A DNA stretch of 64,000 nt from Chishuiella changwenlii (GTDB taxonomy: Bacteria; Bacteroidota; Bacteroidia; Flavobacteriales; Weeksellaceae): contig NZ_FRBH01000008.1 in assembly GCF_900142565.1 (NCBI RefSeq), forward strand, positions 62,001-126,000, read 5' to 3'. The translations under genes and the position numbers were made by a program. Below the pieces are notes generated by a model, which saw only the letters and a program-made list of their open reading frames with translations, ran no database searches and was not told where the DNA came from. Numbering within the stretch: the first letter of the stretch is position 1; the number at the start of each line of letters is the position of its first letter. This document shows, piece after piece, positions 51,320 through 61,464 of this stretch.

Positions 51320-52708
51320 TTACCACATTGGTGTTTGCAAAAATGACGATAATATTCCTGGAAAAATTCCCATTACAATTAGGATAATCATTCCTAAAAC
51401 TAAAAGAAAATTAGTTAATCCATCTTGTGTTTTAACTTTATTTTTTCCTCTTTTAAAGTAAATATAATTAATCACTTTAAAATAGTAGTACATACTTAAT
51501 ACTGCCATTACTAAAGCAACTACAATTAAAAATAAATTTTTATCATTTGTCCCTCCTATACTCAATGCCATAAACTTTGCAAAGAAACCTCCTGTTAATG
51601 GAATTCCAGCTAATGAGATTAATGAAATAGTAAGTGCAGCAGATAAAATTGGATTTGCTTTTCCTAAGCCTGCAAAACTATCAAATTTTGGACTTTTGAA
51701 TTGATTAATTGCATAGAAAATAATAAAGTTAGCAATAGAATATGCGATTGTATAAAACATTAATGCTTCTTTTGAAGCTGAATTAATTGTAAATAATACA
51801 AACAACATAAATCCTGCTTGTGCAATTGATGAATAAGCCATTAATCGTTTTACAGATTTTTGAGATATTGCACCAAAGTTTCCAATAAACAATGTTAAGA
51901 TGATGATTGCGGCAAATAATAATCTGTAATATTCAGCATATTCAGCGTTTGTTGGAAATGATTTTAAAACTAAAATAAATCCTAAAAATGATCCTCCTTT
52001 TATAATTGTTGACATGAATGATGTAAACACTGTTGGCGTCCCATCATAAACATCTGGTGTCCATGCATGAAATGGTGCTGCTGAAACTTTAAAACAGAAA
52101 GAAAAGATAATTAAACACCAACCTGCGAAATAAATATTCTCAAAAGCTGGATTATAATTAACTAATTGATCTACCATAAATGTTCCTGTAGCTCCATATA
52201 AAAATGTAACTCCAAGCATTAAAATCCCTGTAGAAAAAGCTCCCATTAAGAAGTATTTTACAGAGGCTTCTGTACTTTTTAAACTTTCTTTATTTGTTCC
52301 TGCAATAATATACATTGGAATTGACATTAATTCGATCCCTAAAAACATTATTACTAAGTTATGAAAGTGTGCTAATACTGCAATACCAGTAAAAGAAAAG
52401 AAAATCAATGCATAATATTCTGCAGTATGTTTTCCTACTTTACCAAAAGCGTCTTTATTTAATAATAAGTAAAAAATTGCCAAAGCTGCTAATGCGATAA
52501 AGAAAGAAACACCGTAAAGTGATTCTCCAATCATATTATCGAATTTTCCTGCAAACATTGAACAACCTTTCAATTCGAAAATTCCTCCTATAATCATTCC
52601 GAAAAATAAGACAACAGAAAGAATATTTAATGCACGATTATTTTTGATGTAGAATCCACTAAACATCAAAATAATTCCTGAAAGTGCTGATAAAATAATA
52701 GTATTCAT
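51320..52708 (-). CDS. nuoN: NADH-quinone oxidoreductase subunit N
   Basis: 462 residues, about 14 TM segments, one of three antiporter-like proton-channel subunits of complex I. Typical blocks are FLGIELMSIPMYIIAG (with the TM5 Glu), AAPFHAWTPDVYDGTPT and MAYSSIAQAGFMLF. It is the last gene of the operon and is followed by a terminator. A 21-nt gap separates it from nuoM. Confidence 0.95.
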   Translation of the reverse strand: MNTIILSALSGIILMFSGFYIKNNRALNILSVVLFFGMIIGGIFELKGCSMFAGKFDNMIGESLYGVSFFIALAALAIFYLLLNKDAFGKVGKHTAEYYALIFFSFTGIAVLAHFHNLVIMFLGIELMSIPMYIIAGTNKESLKSTEASVKYFLMGAFSTGILMLGVTFLYGATGTFMVDQLVNYNPAFENIYFAGWCLIIFSFCFKVSAAPFHAWTPDVYDGTPTVFTSFMSTIIKGGSFLGFILVLKSFPTNAEYAEYYRLLFAAIIILTLFIGNFGAISQKSVKRLMAYSSIAQAGFMLFVLFTINSASKEALMFYTIAYSIANFIIFYAINQFKSPKFDSFAGLGKANPILSAALTISLISLAGIPLTGGFFAKFMALSIGGTNDKNLFLIVVALVMAVLSMYYYFKVINYIYFKRGKNKVKTQDGLTNFLLVLGMIILIVMGIFPGILSSFLQTPMW

Positions 52709-52729
52709 ATTCTATTTATTCAAAATGAT

Positions 52730-54148
52730 TTAATGAGCTAATAAATTAAAAATTGGTGTTGGATAAACTCCAATTACAATAATGATTATGGCGATAACTG
52801 CTAAAACAGCAATAGATCCAAAACTTCCTTTTTTTGCATCTTTTTGTTTGATGTTTTTTACTTCTCCAAACAAAATTTCGCTTGATAATCTTAGTGTATA
52901 TACTGCCGAAAGAATTACTCCTAAACAAGCAACAACACATAAAACTGGATTATGAGTAAACAATGCAGAAAGCATCATAAATTCTCCAATAAAAGAACTT
53001 GTTAATGGTAAGGCTACATTCGCTAAACCAAATACCATAAATAAGATTGATAATGTTGGGTCTACTTTTGCTAATCCTCCTATAGATTTAATATCTGTAA
53101 GATGATATTTCTTCTCCATAATATCTATACATAACCATAGACCTAAAACAACTAATCCATGAGAAAACATTTGGAAGTATGCTCCTGAAACTCCATTTTC
53201 TAATTCAGAAAATACAGAAACAAAGATTAGTGCTAAGTGAGCAATCGAACTATAAGCAATAATTTTCTTCACATTTTTTGCACTCAATGCAATTAGAGAA
53301 GCGTAAACTAATCCGAAAATTGCAATGTATGTAATGTATTTAAATAATTCTGAAACTGTAGGAAATAAACCTAAATACCATGTTACAACGGCAAACAATC
53401 CCATCTTCGCCATTAAAGCTGAAAGAACAACTGTAAGTGGTGTTGGTGATGTTTTATAAATTGTTGGTTGCCATGTATGAAATGGGAAAACTGGAATTTT
53501 TATAACAAACGCTATCAAAAATAATAAAGCTAGAGCTGTATTTGTTGAATAAGCTGCTGCTGTTACTTGTTGTACATCTGCTAATAAAAATGAAGCTGGT
53601 TTTAAATAAAATCCGATATAAATAATACCTCCTAACATAAACATCGATCCTAAAATCGTGTATAAAAAGAACGTCATATTTGCACGTAATTTATCTTTTC
53701 CTAATCCAAATAATCCTATTAAGAAATAAACAGGAATAAGAACAACCTCCCAGAAGAAGTAAAATAAAATTAAATCTTGTGCTAAGAAAACTCCATTTAA
53801 TCCTGCTAAAGTGATTAATAATAATCCGTAAAAAGTGTTGGTATATTTTTGTTTAGTTGTTGCCAAATAAACAAATAATGCCAAGTAAGTAAAATTAGAT
53901 AAAAGCAACATTAAGCCACCTAAACCTTGAGCATTTAACGCAAAATATGTTTTAACGTTATTGAAGTTGAACCATTCCGCTTTAAAAACTAATTCGTTGT
54001 TACCGCTTTTACACGTAACGAAAAAGTAAATAGCAAGCAATGCTCCACCAACGAATGCTCCTAACCATCTTTGTGGTTTTTGACCTTGCATTAATAGCAT
54101 AAAAACTCCTACTATTAATGGTAAAATGATAAATAAAGATAAAAGCAT
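52730..54148 (-). CDS. nuoM: NADH-quinone oxidoreductase subunit M
   Basis: 472 residues, about 14 TM segments, an antiporter-like proton-pumping subunit. The TM5 glutamate is in FYFFWEVVLIPVYFLIG; FPFHTWQPTIYKTSPTPLTVVLSALMAKMG has the TM7 and broken-helix region; KKIIAYSSIAHLALI is TM8. nuoL starts 7 nt upstream. No truncation is visible. Confidence 0.96.
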   Translation of the reverse strand: MLLSLFIILPLIVGVFMLLMQGQKPQRWLGAFVGGALLAIYFFVTCKSGNNELVFKAEWFNFNNVKTYFALNAQGLGGLMLLLSNFTYLALFVYLATTKQKYTNTFYGLLLITLAGLNGVFLAQDLILFYFFWEVVLIPVYFLIGLFGLGKDKLRANMTFFLYTILGSMFMLGGIIYIGFYLKPASFLLADVQQVTAAAYSTNTALALLFLIAFVIKIPVFPFHTWQPTIYKTSPTPLTVVLSALMAKMGLFAVVTWYLGLFPTVSELFKYITYIAIFGLVYASLIALSAKNVKKIIAYSSIAHLALIFVSVFSELENGVSGAYFQMFSHGLVVLGLWLCIDIMEKKYHLTDIKSIGGLAKVDPTLSILFMVFGLANVALPLTSSFIGEFMMLSALFTHNPVLCVVACLGVILSAVYTLRLSSEILFGEVKNIKQKDAKKGSFGSIAVLAVIAIIIIVIGVYPTPIFNLLAH

Positions 54149-54155
54149 TCCTAAC

Positions 54156-56048
54156 TTATTTTGAAATTAAATAACCCATAAAAAAGATTGCTATTCCTGC
54201 AACAGTTCCAATAACCATTAACATAATATAGAATCCGACATTTCCGTTTTGTAGTTGACGTACATTTTTAGATGCGCGACCAGAAACAGTTCCAACTCCT
54301 ACAACAAAAGCTGCAATACCTGCTTTCTCTACATATTTTTTCAAGACATCTCCTAATTCAAACAATGGCTTAACTACTGCATTGTCATATAATTCGTCGA
54401 TGTACCATTTATTTTCAAAGAATTTTGCAATTCCTGTTGCTTCTTCATCTACATAATTTGTGTATTTCTTAATCGCAAAGAAAATTGCTCCAAGCACACA
54501 AATTAATAATGCTCCCATCATCATATATTCTGTTGAATGTGCAATGTGGTGAACTTCTTCAATTGATACTACTCCTCCTAAGAATGATTGTAATTTATGT
54601 CCATTTTCCATAAATAATGCTGGAATACCAATATATCCTGCAAATACAGATAAAAATGCCAATATAACTAATGGAATTGTCATTGCAGAAGGACTTTCGT
54701 GCGGATGAACATGTGTATCACGTAAATCTCCTAAGAAAGTCATTGCATATAAACGGAACATGTAGAATGCTGTCATTACAGAAACTATAAATCCTAAACC
54801 ATAAACTAATGGATTAGAAATAAACATTCCTAATAACATTTCGTCTTTAGAGAAAAATCCTGATAAACCTGGTATACCTGCAATTGCTAAACATCCTATT
54901 AAAAATGTGATATGTGTAATTTTCATGTACTTACCTAATCCTCCCATTTTACGCATATCTTGCTCATGATGCATTCCGTGGATTACAGAACCTGCTCCTA
55001 AGAATAATAATGCTTTAAAGAAAGCGTGTGTCATTACATGGAACACTGCAGCAATATAAGCTCCAGATCCAATTGCAGCGAACATTAATCCTAATTGAGA
55101 AACTGTAGAATAAGCCAATACTTTTTTAATATCATTTTGGCGCATTGCAATTGTAGCAGTTACAAACGATGTTGCTATACCTACATACTGAATAATTTCT
55201 AATGTTAAAGGTGCAGCAGAAAATAACTCATTACAACGCGTAATCATAAAGATACCTGCAGTAACCATTGTTGCAGCGTGTATTAATGCAGAAACTGGTG
55301 TTGGACCAGCCATGGCATCTGGTAACCATGTAAATAAAGGTAACTGTGCCGATTTTCCTGTTGCTGCTAAGAATAACAATAATGTAATTCCTGTTAATAC
55401 AAATCCTGTAAATGCAGATGGATCAACCGCTAATTGATTGAAAACTTTTACATATTCTAATGTTCCAAATTCTTTGAAAATCCAAAACATTGCTAATAAA
55501 AACCCTACATCTCCAATACGGTTCATAATAAAGGCTTTCTTTGCAGCTTTGATATATTCTTTATTTGTAAACCAAAATCCGATTAACAAGAAAGAACATA
55601 ATCCTACTCCTTCCCAACCAATAAACATCATTACAAAGTTATTTCCCATAACAAGGATTAACATAAAGAAGATGAATAAGTTTAGGTATGAAAAGAATTT
55701 TGCAAAACCTTTATCTTCGCTCATATAAGCAGAGCTATATAAATGAATTAAAAATCCAACTCCAGTAATTACCAACAAGAATAAACTTGTTAAGGCATCT
55801 ATCTGGAATGCAAATGGAACTTGCATTGTTGGAAGATTAATAATATTAAATGCTTTAAAAATTAATGGTTGCGCTTCTGCTCCTGAAGGAACAATCATAA
55901 AAACCATTATTGATAGTATAAAACTTGCTAATACAGCACCACTTCCTATAAAAGTAACTAAACTTTTAGAAAGTACATTTCGTCCTAAACCATTTATTAA
56001 AAATCCTATGAATGGAATCAAAGGAATTAACCATATATACTGCTCCAT
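54156..56048 (-). CDS. nuoL: NADH-quinone oxidoreductase subunit L
   Basis: 630 residues. Antiporter-like core (about 14 TM) with FIGWEGVGLCSFLLIGFW (TM5 Glu) and LPLFTWLPDAMAGPTPVSALIHAATMV, then the C-terminal amphipathic lateral helix (about 530-590) and final TM (MLMVIGTVAGIAIFFMGYL) that brace the membrane arm. It sits 2 nt from nuoK. Confidence 0.96.
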   Translation of the reverse strand: MEQYIWLIPLIPFIGFLINGLGRNVLSKSLVTFIGSGAVLASFILSIMVFMIVPSGAEAQPLIFKAFNIINLPTMQVPFAFQIDALTSLFLLVITGVGFLIHLYSSAYMSEDKGFAKFFSYLNLFIFFMLILVMGNNFVMMFIGWEGVGLCSFLLIGFWFTNKEYIKAAKKAFIMNRIGDVGFLLAMFWIFKEFGTLEYVKVFNQLAVDPSAFTGFVLTGITLLLFLAATGKSAQLPLFTWLPDAMAGPTPVSALIHAATMVTAGIFMITRCNELFSAAPLTLEIIQYVGIATSFVTATIAMRQNDIKKVLAYSTVSQLGLMFAAIGSGAYIAAVFHVMTHAFFKALLFLGAGSVIHGMHHEQDMRKMGGLGKYMKITHITFLIGCLAIAGIPGLSGFFSKDEMLLGMFISNPLVYGLGFIVSVMTAFYMFRLYAMTFLGDLRDTHVHPHESPSAMTIPLVILAFLSVFAGYIGIPALFMENGHKLQSFLGGVVSIEEVHHIAHSTEYMMMGALLICVLGAIFFAIKKYTNYVDEEATGIAKFFENKWYIDELYDNAVVKPLFELGDVLKKYVEKAGIAAFVVGVGTVSGRASKNVRQLQNGNVGFYIMLMVIGTVAGIAIFFMGYLISK

Positions 56049-56050
56049 CC

Positions 56051-56377
56051 TTATCCTTTTAAACGATTTAACACATTAATATCTACTGAATACACTTTTC
56101 TGAATAATAATATAATGACAGATAAACCTACAGCTACTTCGGCTGCGGCAACTACCATAATAAAAAATACTAATAATTGTGCATCGGTTCCTTTTTCTAA
56201 TGCTGGATTTGCATGATAATGCATTTTAGAAAATGCGACTAACAACAAATTCACCGAGTTTAACATTAATTCTATACACATAAAAATAACTATTGCATTA
56301 CGACGAATCATAACACCAGCCATTCCTATTGAAAATAGGATTAATGATAAAGTAATATAATAACTAATTGGTAACAT
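56051..56377 (-). CDS. nuoK: NADH-quinone oxidoreductase subunit K
   Basis: 108 residues, three TM helices. The two membrane glutamates of the proton path are in FMCIELMLNSVNLLLVAF and VVAAAEVAVGLSVIILLFR. Length and order (J-K-L) are standard. nuoJ ends 15 nt upstream. Confidence 0.95.
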   Translation of the reverse strand: MLPISYYITLSLILFSIGMAGVMIRRNAIVIFMCIELMLNSVNLLLVAFSKMHYHANPALEKGTDAQLLVFFIMVVAAAEVAVGLSVIILLFRKVYSVDINVLNRLKG

Positions 56378-56392
56378 GTTTACTTTTTATAT

Positions 56393-56911
56393 TTAATCCA
56401 ATAATTCTTCATCTTTCTTTGATAACATCACTGCTCCAATCATTGCAGAAATAAACAAAATACTGCTTAACTCAAATGGTAAAACATATTCTGAATATAA
56501 TAATGATCCTAAGTCATGAATTAACCCTATTTCTCCTGTTCCTAACTCTACAGCTGTATTAGCAGAAGCAGGATTTTGAGCAAAAATTCCGATTGTTAAT
56601 CCTATAAATAATAAAGAAATTAAACTTGCAGCTAATAATTTAACTGGGCGACCAAAGGAATGTTTTTCGTTATTTAAATTCATTAACATCACCACAAAAA
56701 GGAACAATACCATAATGGCTCCTGCGTAAACAATTACGTTAACAATTGCTAAAAATTGAGCATTTAATAAAATATAATGTCCACTAATGCAGAAAAATGT
56801 TACAATTAAATATAAAATGGAATGTACAGGATTTTTACTGAATACCATTAATAGAGCACTTAACACCGTTAAGCTCGATAAAACATAAAATAAAATTAGA
56901 GATAATTCCAT
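56393..56911 (-). CDS. nuoJ: NADH-quinone oxidoreductase subunit J
   Basis: 172 residues, five TM helices. The conserved VNVIVYAGAIMVLFLFVVMLM block contains the pi-bulge TM3 linked to proton-path opening. It overlaps nuoI by 1 nt, so the two are translationally coupled. Confidence 0.95.
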   Translation of the reverse strand: MELSLILFYVLSSLTVLSALLMVFSKNPVHSILYLIVTFFCISGHYILLNAQFLAIVNVIVYAGAIMVLFLFVVMLMNLNNEKHSFGRPVKLLAASLISLLFIGLTIGIFAQNPASANTAVELGTGEIGLIHDLGSLLYSEYVLPFELSSILFISAMIGAVMLSKKDEELLD

Positions 56912-57411
56912 TAGTTAACAGCTTTTTTCGGGATTAATAAATCTTCTTTAGAATAGATGAAGTTTTTACGATTAAAACTTGCTGGTGGAACTGTTTGAGA
57001 TAAATAAACAGCATCTTTTGGACAAGCTTCTTCACAGAATCCACAGAAGATACAACGTAACATATTAATTTCATATTTCGCTGCATATTTTTCTTCACGG
57101 TAAAGATTCTCTTCACCTGGTAATCTTTCTGCCGCTTCCATTGTAATTGCTTCTGCAGGACATGCTAATGCACATAATCCACAAGCTGTACAATTTTCAC
57201 GATTTTCTTCGTCTCTATTTAAAACGTGTAATCCTCTAAAAACAGGACTAAACGGTCTTTTCTTTTCTGGATAACTAATTGTTGCTTTTTTAGAAAAAAA
57301 GTGCTTCAATGTAATCATCAATCCTTTTGCGATAGAAATCAAATAGATACTTTCCCAAAAAGTTAAGGGTTTACGTTCTACTTGTTTTAATCTATTTGTA
57401 ATTGGTTTCAT
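56911..57411 (-). CDS. nuoI: NADH-quinone oxidoreductase subunit I
   Basis: 166 residues, peripheral arm subunit with two [4Fe-4S] clusters (N6a/N6b): NCTACGLCALACPAEAI (about 73-89) and RCIFCGFCEEACPKDAVY (about 118-135). The N-terminal amphipathic helix rests on the membrane. It carries electrons from NuoG toward NuoB. nuoH ends 22 nt upstream. Confidence 0.96.
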   Translation of the reverse strand: MKPITNRLKQVERKPLTFWESIYLISIAKGLMITLKHFFSKKATISYPEKKRPFSPVFRGLHVLNRDEENRENCTACGLCALACPAEAITMEAAERLPGEENLYREEKYAAKYEINMLRCIFCGFCEEACPKDAVYLSQTVPPASFNRKNFIYSKEDLLIPKKAVN

Positions 57412-57433
57412 ACTTTTAATAATTTTGATGATT

Positions 57434-58483
57434 CTACTTGTTTAATAATAAGATTACTAAACCTGTTATCAACATATTAATTAATGCTAATGGTAATAAC
57501 TTTTTCCATCCTAAATTCATTAACTGATCGTATCTGAAACGAGGAATTGTCCATCTAACCCACATATAGAAAAAGATGAAAAAACATGCTTTTGCAAATA
57601 ATGATAGGAAATTAAGAATAGCTAATCCATTTACTCCAACTGTATTTACTAATGTTGCATCATCTACAAATGGAATATCATATCCTCCGAAATACAATGT
57701 TGAAATAACAACAGAGCTAATAAACATATTTGTATACTCAGCAAATAAATAGAATCCCATTTTCATCGAAGAATATTCTGAATGATATCCTCCAACTAAT
57801 TCATTTTCTGCTTCAGGTAAATCGAAAGGTGTACGATTTGTTTCTGCGAAAGAACAAACTAAAAAGATTATAAACCCTACTGGTTGTAAAAGAACAAACC
57901 AAGCATGGTCTTGTTGATAATGTACAATATCTGTTAATCTCAAAGATCCCGTCATCATTAAAATTGTGATTAACACAATTCCCATTGGTAATTCATACGA
58001 AATAATTTGAGATGCTGCACGCAATCCTCCCATTAAGGAATACTTATTATTCGATGCCCAAGCACCAATCATAATTCCGTAAACTCCTAAACTTAAAACT
58101 CCTAAAATATATAAGAATCCTATATTTACATCTGCTACTTGTGGAACTACTAAACGATCTCCCCACTCAAATGCTGTACTCCAAGGAATTACTGCTCCTG
58201 TCATACATGCTACAATCATGGCTAATGCAGGTCCTAAAACGAACAAGAATTTGTTAGCATCTTTAGGGATAATTTCTTCCTTAGAAAATAGCTTTAAACC
58301 ATCTGCTAAAGGTTGTAATAATCCAAAAACACCTGCTCTATTTGGTCCAATACGATCTTGTAAAAATGCTGCTACTTTACGTTCTGCCCATGTAGAATAT
58401 GCAGCCACTCCTAGAGCTAATGCTATCAATATTCCTACTAAAGCCAACTTTTCTAATGCATCAGCAATAAACTCTTCTGTCAT
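57434..58483 (-). CDS. nuoH: NADH-quinone oxidoreductase subunit H
   Basis: 349 residues, eight TM helices; forms the quinone chamber roof and the start of the proton path. Conserved loops are ERKVAAFLQDRIGPNRAG (about 34-51), AETNRTPFDLPEAENELVGG (about 212-231) and RWTIPRFRYDQLMNLGWK. Length is slightly above the usual 325-345. It starts 25 nt after nuoG ends. Confidence 0.96.
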   Translation of the reverse strand: MTEEFIADALEKLALVGILIALALGVAAYSTWAERKVAAFLQDRIGPNRAGVFGLLQPLADGLKLFSKEEIIPKDANKFLFVLGPALAMIVACMTGAVIPWSTAFEWGDRLVVPQVADVNIGFLYILGVLSLGVYGIMIGAWASNNKYSLMGGLRAASQIISYELPMGIVLITILMMTGSLRLTDIVHYQQDHAWFVLLQPVGFIIFLVCSFAETNRTPFDLPEAENELVGGYHSEYSSMKMGFYLFAEYTNMFISSVVISTLYFGGYDIPFVDDATLVNTVGVNGLAILNFLSLFAKACFFIFFYMWVRWTIPRFRYDQLMNLGWKKLLPLALINMLITGLVILLLNK

Positions 58484-58508
58484 CTTTGTTACTATTATTT
58501 AAGATTGA

Positions 58509-59591
58509 TTAATCTTTGAAATCTTTACTCGTTGCTGGACCATCTATTTTAGATAAATCTCTATTTGGTTCGTTCACTTTAGAAACCGAATGAATATCTA
58601 ATAAAATTTTAGGATCTCTTTTGATAACTTTCGGAAGTGTTTCGTTTGGACTAACTTTATTTTCGAAGTAATGACCTTGACGAATAACTGAATCTTTAGA
58701 AACTGTTGATGGTTTTTCTAATGTCCAATCGTTAATATCTTTTTTATCGAAACGACAAGTATTACAAATCCAATCTTCTACTTCGTTAAATTCATCTTTA
58801 CGTGCTGTTACACGATAAACCTCATCTCCACGGAACCAAACTTGTGCTTTTCCAGAACATGTAGGGCAATCTCTATGTGCATCAACTGGTTTTAAAAACC
58901 ATACACGGTTTTTGAAACGGAAAGTTTTATCTGTTAATGCTCCTACTGGACAAACATCAATTACATTTCCAATGAATTCGTTATCTAAAGCTTTATGAAT
59001 ATGTGTTGAAATTTCTGCATGATCTCCACGATTCATTACACCATGTTCACGGCAACCCGTAATTTGATCTGCAGTTTTTACACAACGGTAACATAAAATG
59101 CATCGGTTCATATTCAGTTGAATATTTGGACCTAAATCTTCTTTTGGAAATGTACGACGATCAAATTCGTAACGTGTAGCTTCTGCTCCATGTTCGTAAC
59201 TTAAATCTTGTAATTTACATTCTCCGGCTTGGTCACAAACAGGACAATCTAAAGGGTGATTAATTAATAATAATTCTACAATTCCTTTACGTGCCTCAAC
59301 TGTACGTTCTGATGTTTTATTTCCTACAACCATTCCGTCCATTACTGTCGTACGACAAGATGGAACTAATTTTGGCATAGGACGAGGATCTGCTTCACTA
59401 CCTTTTGATACTTCTACCAAACATGTTCTACAGTTTCCTCCTGTATTTTCTAATTTTCCATAGTAACACATCGCTGGAGGTGCTACTTCTTTACCAATCA
59501 TACGAGCGGCTTGAAGGATTGTTGTTCCTGCTGGTACTTCAATCGTTTCGTTATCGATGGTAACTTTAAATAATGGTGTTTCTTCTGCCAT
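58509..59591 (-). CDS. nuoG: Short NuoG: iron-sulfur subunit without the molybdopterin-like domain
   Basis: 360 residues from MAEETPLFKV at 59591; an in-frame ATG 20 codons upstream runs into nuoF and is unlikely. The N-terminal [2Fe-2S] ferredoxin fold has CYYGKLENTGGNCRTC; the His/Cys N3 site is HPLDCPVCDQAGECKLQD. N4 ligands are NRCILCYRC and VIDVCPVGAL, and a further Cys set is DCPTCSG with WICNTC. The large C-terminal molybdopterin-oxidoreductase-like domain found in other NuoG proteins is absent. The frame ends cleanly, so this is the short flavobacterial form, not a fragment. Confidence 0.92.
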   Translation of the reverse strand: MAEETPLFKVTIDNETIEVPAGTTILQAARMIGKEVAPPAMCYYGKLENTGGNCRTCLVEVSKGSEADPRPMPKLVPSCRTTVMDGMVVGNKTSERTVEARKGIVELLLINHPLDCPVCDQAGECKLQDLSYEHGAEATRYEFDRRTFPKEDLGPNIQLNMNRCILCYRCVKTADQITGCREHGVMNRGDHAEISTHIHKALDNEFIGNVIDVCPVGALTDKTFRFKNRVWFLKPVDAHRDCPTCSGKAQVWFRGDEVYRVTARKDEFNEVEDWICNTCRFDKKDINDWTLEKPSTVSKDSVIRQGHYFENKVSPNETLPKVIKRDPKILLDIHSVSKVNEPNRDLSKIDGPATSKDFKD

Positions 59592-59598
59592 CTTCGTA

Positions 59599-60957
59599 TT
59601 AATTTGCAGTTTCTTTAATCTCGATTGGATCAGCATAATGAGCCAAACCAAAATTGCGTGTTAAACACTCTTCTGGGTTGTTAATATGCCATTCAAATTC
59701 ATCACGGAAATGACGAATAGATGCCGCTACTGGCCATGCTGCTGCATCACCAAGAGGACAAATAGTATTTCCTTCTATTTTACGCTGTACATCCCATAAC
59801 AATTCAATGTCAGACATTTTTCCTTGTCCTTCATCAATTCTCTTTAGGATTTTTTCCATCCAACCAGTTCCTTCACGACAAGGTGAACATTGTCCGCATG
59901 ATTCATGACGATAGAAACGAGCTAATGTATAAGTATGGTAAACAACATCTTGATCTTCATCTAAAACGATAAATCCTCCAGATCCCATCATTGTTCCTGT
60001 TTGGAATCCTCCTTCCGATAAACTTTCATAGTTCATGTAACGAGGTTTTCCTTCTGCAGTTGTTAACAATAAATTTGCTGGTACAATTGGAACTGAACTT
60101 CCTCCTGGAATACAAGCTTTTAATCTTTTACCGTTTGGAATTCCTCCACAATATTCATCAGAATAGATAAATTCTTCAACCGTAATTGTCATATCAATTT
60201 CGTAAACTCCTGGTTTATTAATATTACCACAAGCCGAAATTAATTTTGTTCCTGTAGATCTTCCTACTCCAATTTTAGCATATTCTGCTCCTGTTATATC
60301 AATAATTGGAACAATTGCAGCAATTGTTTCAACATTATTTACAACTGTTGGTCTTCCCCATAAACCTTTTACAGCTGGGAAAGGTGGTTTAAGACGAGGA
60401 TTTCCTCTTTTACCTTCTAAAGATTCTAATAATGCTGTTTCTTCTCCACAGATGTAAGCTCCACCTCCACGTTGAACATAGATTTCTAAATCGAATCCTG
60501 TTCCTTGAATGTTTTTACCTAACCATCCTGCTTCTTTAGCTTCATCAATTGCTTCTTCTAAAATTTCAGCAATCCAAGCATATTCTCCTCGGATATATAT
60601 AAATGAAGTGTTTGAACCTAAACAGAAAGATGAAATTAAAACTCCCTCAATTAATAAGTGAGGAATGTATTCCATTAAAAATCTATCTTTAAATGTTCCT
60701 GGTTCAGACTCATCTGCATTAACAACTAAATGTCTTGGAACACCTTCTGGCTTTGCCAAAAAGCTCCATTTCATTCCTGTAGGAAATCCTGCTCCTCCAC
60801 GTCCACGTAATCCAGAAGTTTTTACTTCTTCTAAGATTTCATCAGTAGTCATTTTAAATGCTTTTTCAGCACTTGCATAACCACCATTTTCGCGATACGC
60901 TTGATAGTGACGGATTCCTGGAACATCAATATTTTTTAAGAGTAATTTCTGTCCCAT
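59599..60957 (-). CDS. nuoF: NADH-quinone oxidoreductase subunit F
   Basis: 452 residues; binds NADH and FMN and holds cluster N3-side [4Fe-4S]. Visible blocks: GLRGRGGAGFPTGMKW (FMN/NADH Gly-rich loop, about 50-65), GAYICGEETALLESLEGKRG (about 170-189), and ESCGQCSPCREG with a distal Cys in NTICPLGDAAAW. It overlaps nuoE by 1 nt and precedes nuoG by 7 nt. Confidence 0.96.
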   Translation of the reverse strand: MGQKLLLKNIDVPGIRHYQAYRENGGYASAEKAFKMTTDEILEEVKTSGLRGRGGAGFPTGMKWSFLAKPEGVPRHLVVNADESEPGTFKDRFLMEYIPHLLIEGVLISSFCLGSNTSFIYIRGEYAWIAEILEEAIDEAKEAGWLGKNIQGTGFDLEIYVQRGGGAYICGEETALLESLEGKRGNPRLKPPFPAVKGLWGRPTVVNNVETIAAIVPIIDITGAEYAKIGVGRSTGTKLISACGNINKPGVYEIDMTITVEEFIYSDEYCGGIPNGKRLKACIPGGSSVPIVPANLLLTTAEGKPRYMNYESLSEGGFQTGTMMGSGGFIVLDEDQDVVYHTYTLARFYRHESCGQCSPCREGTGWMEKILKRIDEGQGKMSDIELLWDVQRKIEGNTICPLGDAAAWPVAASIRHFRDEFEWHINNPEECLTRNFGLAHYADPIEIKETAN

Positions 60958-61448
60958 TATGCTAATTTTTTCAATTCCTCTAATAACTCATCAACTTTCT
61001 CGATTGTTAAATTCTCTCGATAAGTTTTTCCTAATTGCATCATTGGTGCATAACCGCACGCTCCTAAACATTCTGCTGGTTTAAGTGTAAATAAACCATC
61101 TGCAGATGTTCCTCCTGCTTTTATATCTAATTTAGTTTTGATATGCTCTATAATTTTGTCTGAACCTCTTAACATACAAGGTCCTGTTTGACAAACTTCT
61201 AAAACATATTTACCAACTGGATTTAAATTAAACATCGAGTAAAACGAAGCAACTTCGTAAACTTCGACTGGTAATATCTCTAAAACTTCTGCAACATAAT
61301 CTAAGTGAGGTGTATCTAACCAACCTCCAAACTCTGCTTGTGCCACATGAAGTAGAGGAATTAAAGCACTTTGTTTTTTATCCTCTGGATAACGTGCTAT
61401 AATTTTATTTACTTTTTGTTGTGTCTCTTCTGAAAATTGAACTGCCAT
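60957..61448 (-). CDS. nuoE: NADH-quinone oxidoreductase subunit E
   Basis: 163 residues from ATG 61448 (MAVQFSEET); an earlier in-frame ATG at 61472 would overlap nuoD and adds eight weak residues. The thioredoxin-like [2Fe-2S] site has VCQTGPCMLRG (about 87-97) and ECLGACGYAPMMQ (about 128-140). It passes electrons in the NADH module with NuoF. Confidence 0.94.
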   Translation of the reverse strand: MAVQFSEETQQKVNKIIARYPEDKKQSALIPLLHVAQAEFGGWLDTPHLDYVAEVLEILPVEVYEVASFYSMFNLNPVGKYVLEVCQTGPCMLRGSDKIIEHIKTKLDIKAGGTSADGLFTLKPAECLGACGYAPMMQLGKTYRENLTIEKVDELLEELKKLA

Positions 61449-61464
61449 TTTTAATATTTTTATA

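Noticed and set aside
58509-59651. NuoG as a truncated pseudogene
   Set aside because: The frame ends cleanly, nuoH follows at normal spacing, and the short form is known in flavobacteria.
59592-59651. The 20-codon N-terminal extension of NuoG
   Set aside because: It overlaps the end of nuoF, and MAEETPLFKV begins the ferredoxin fold properly.
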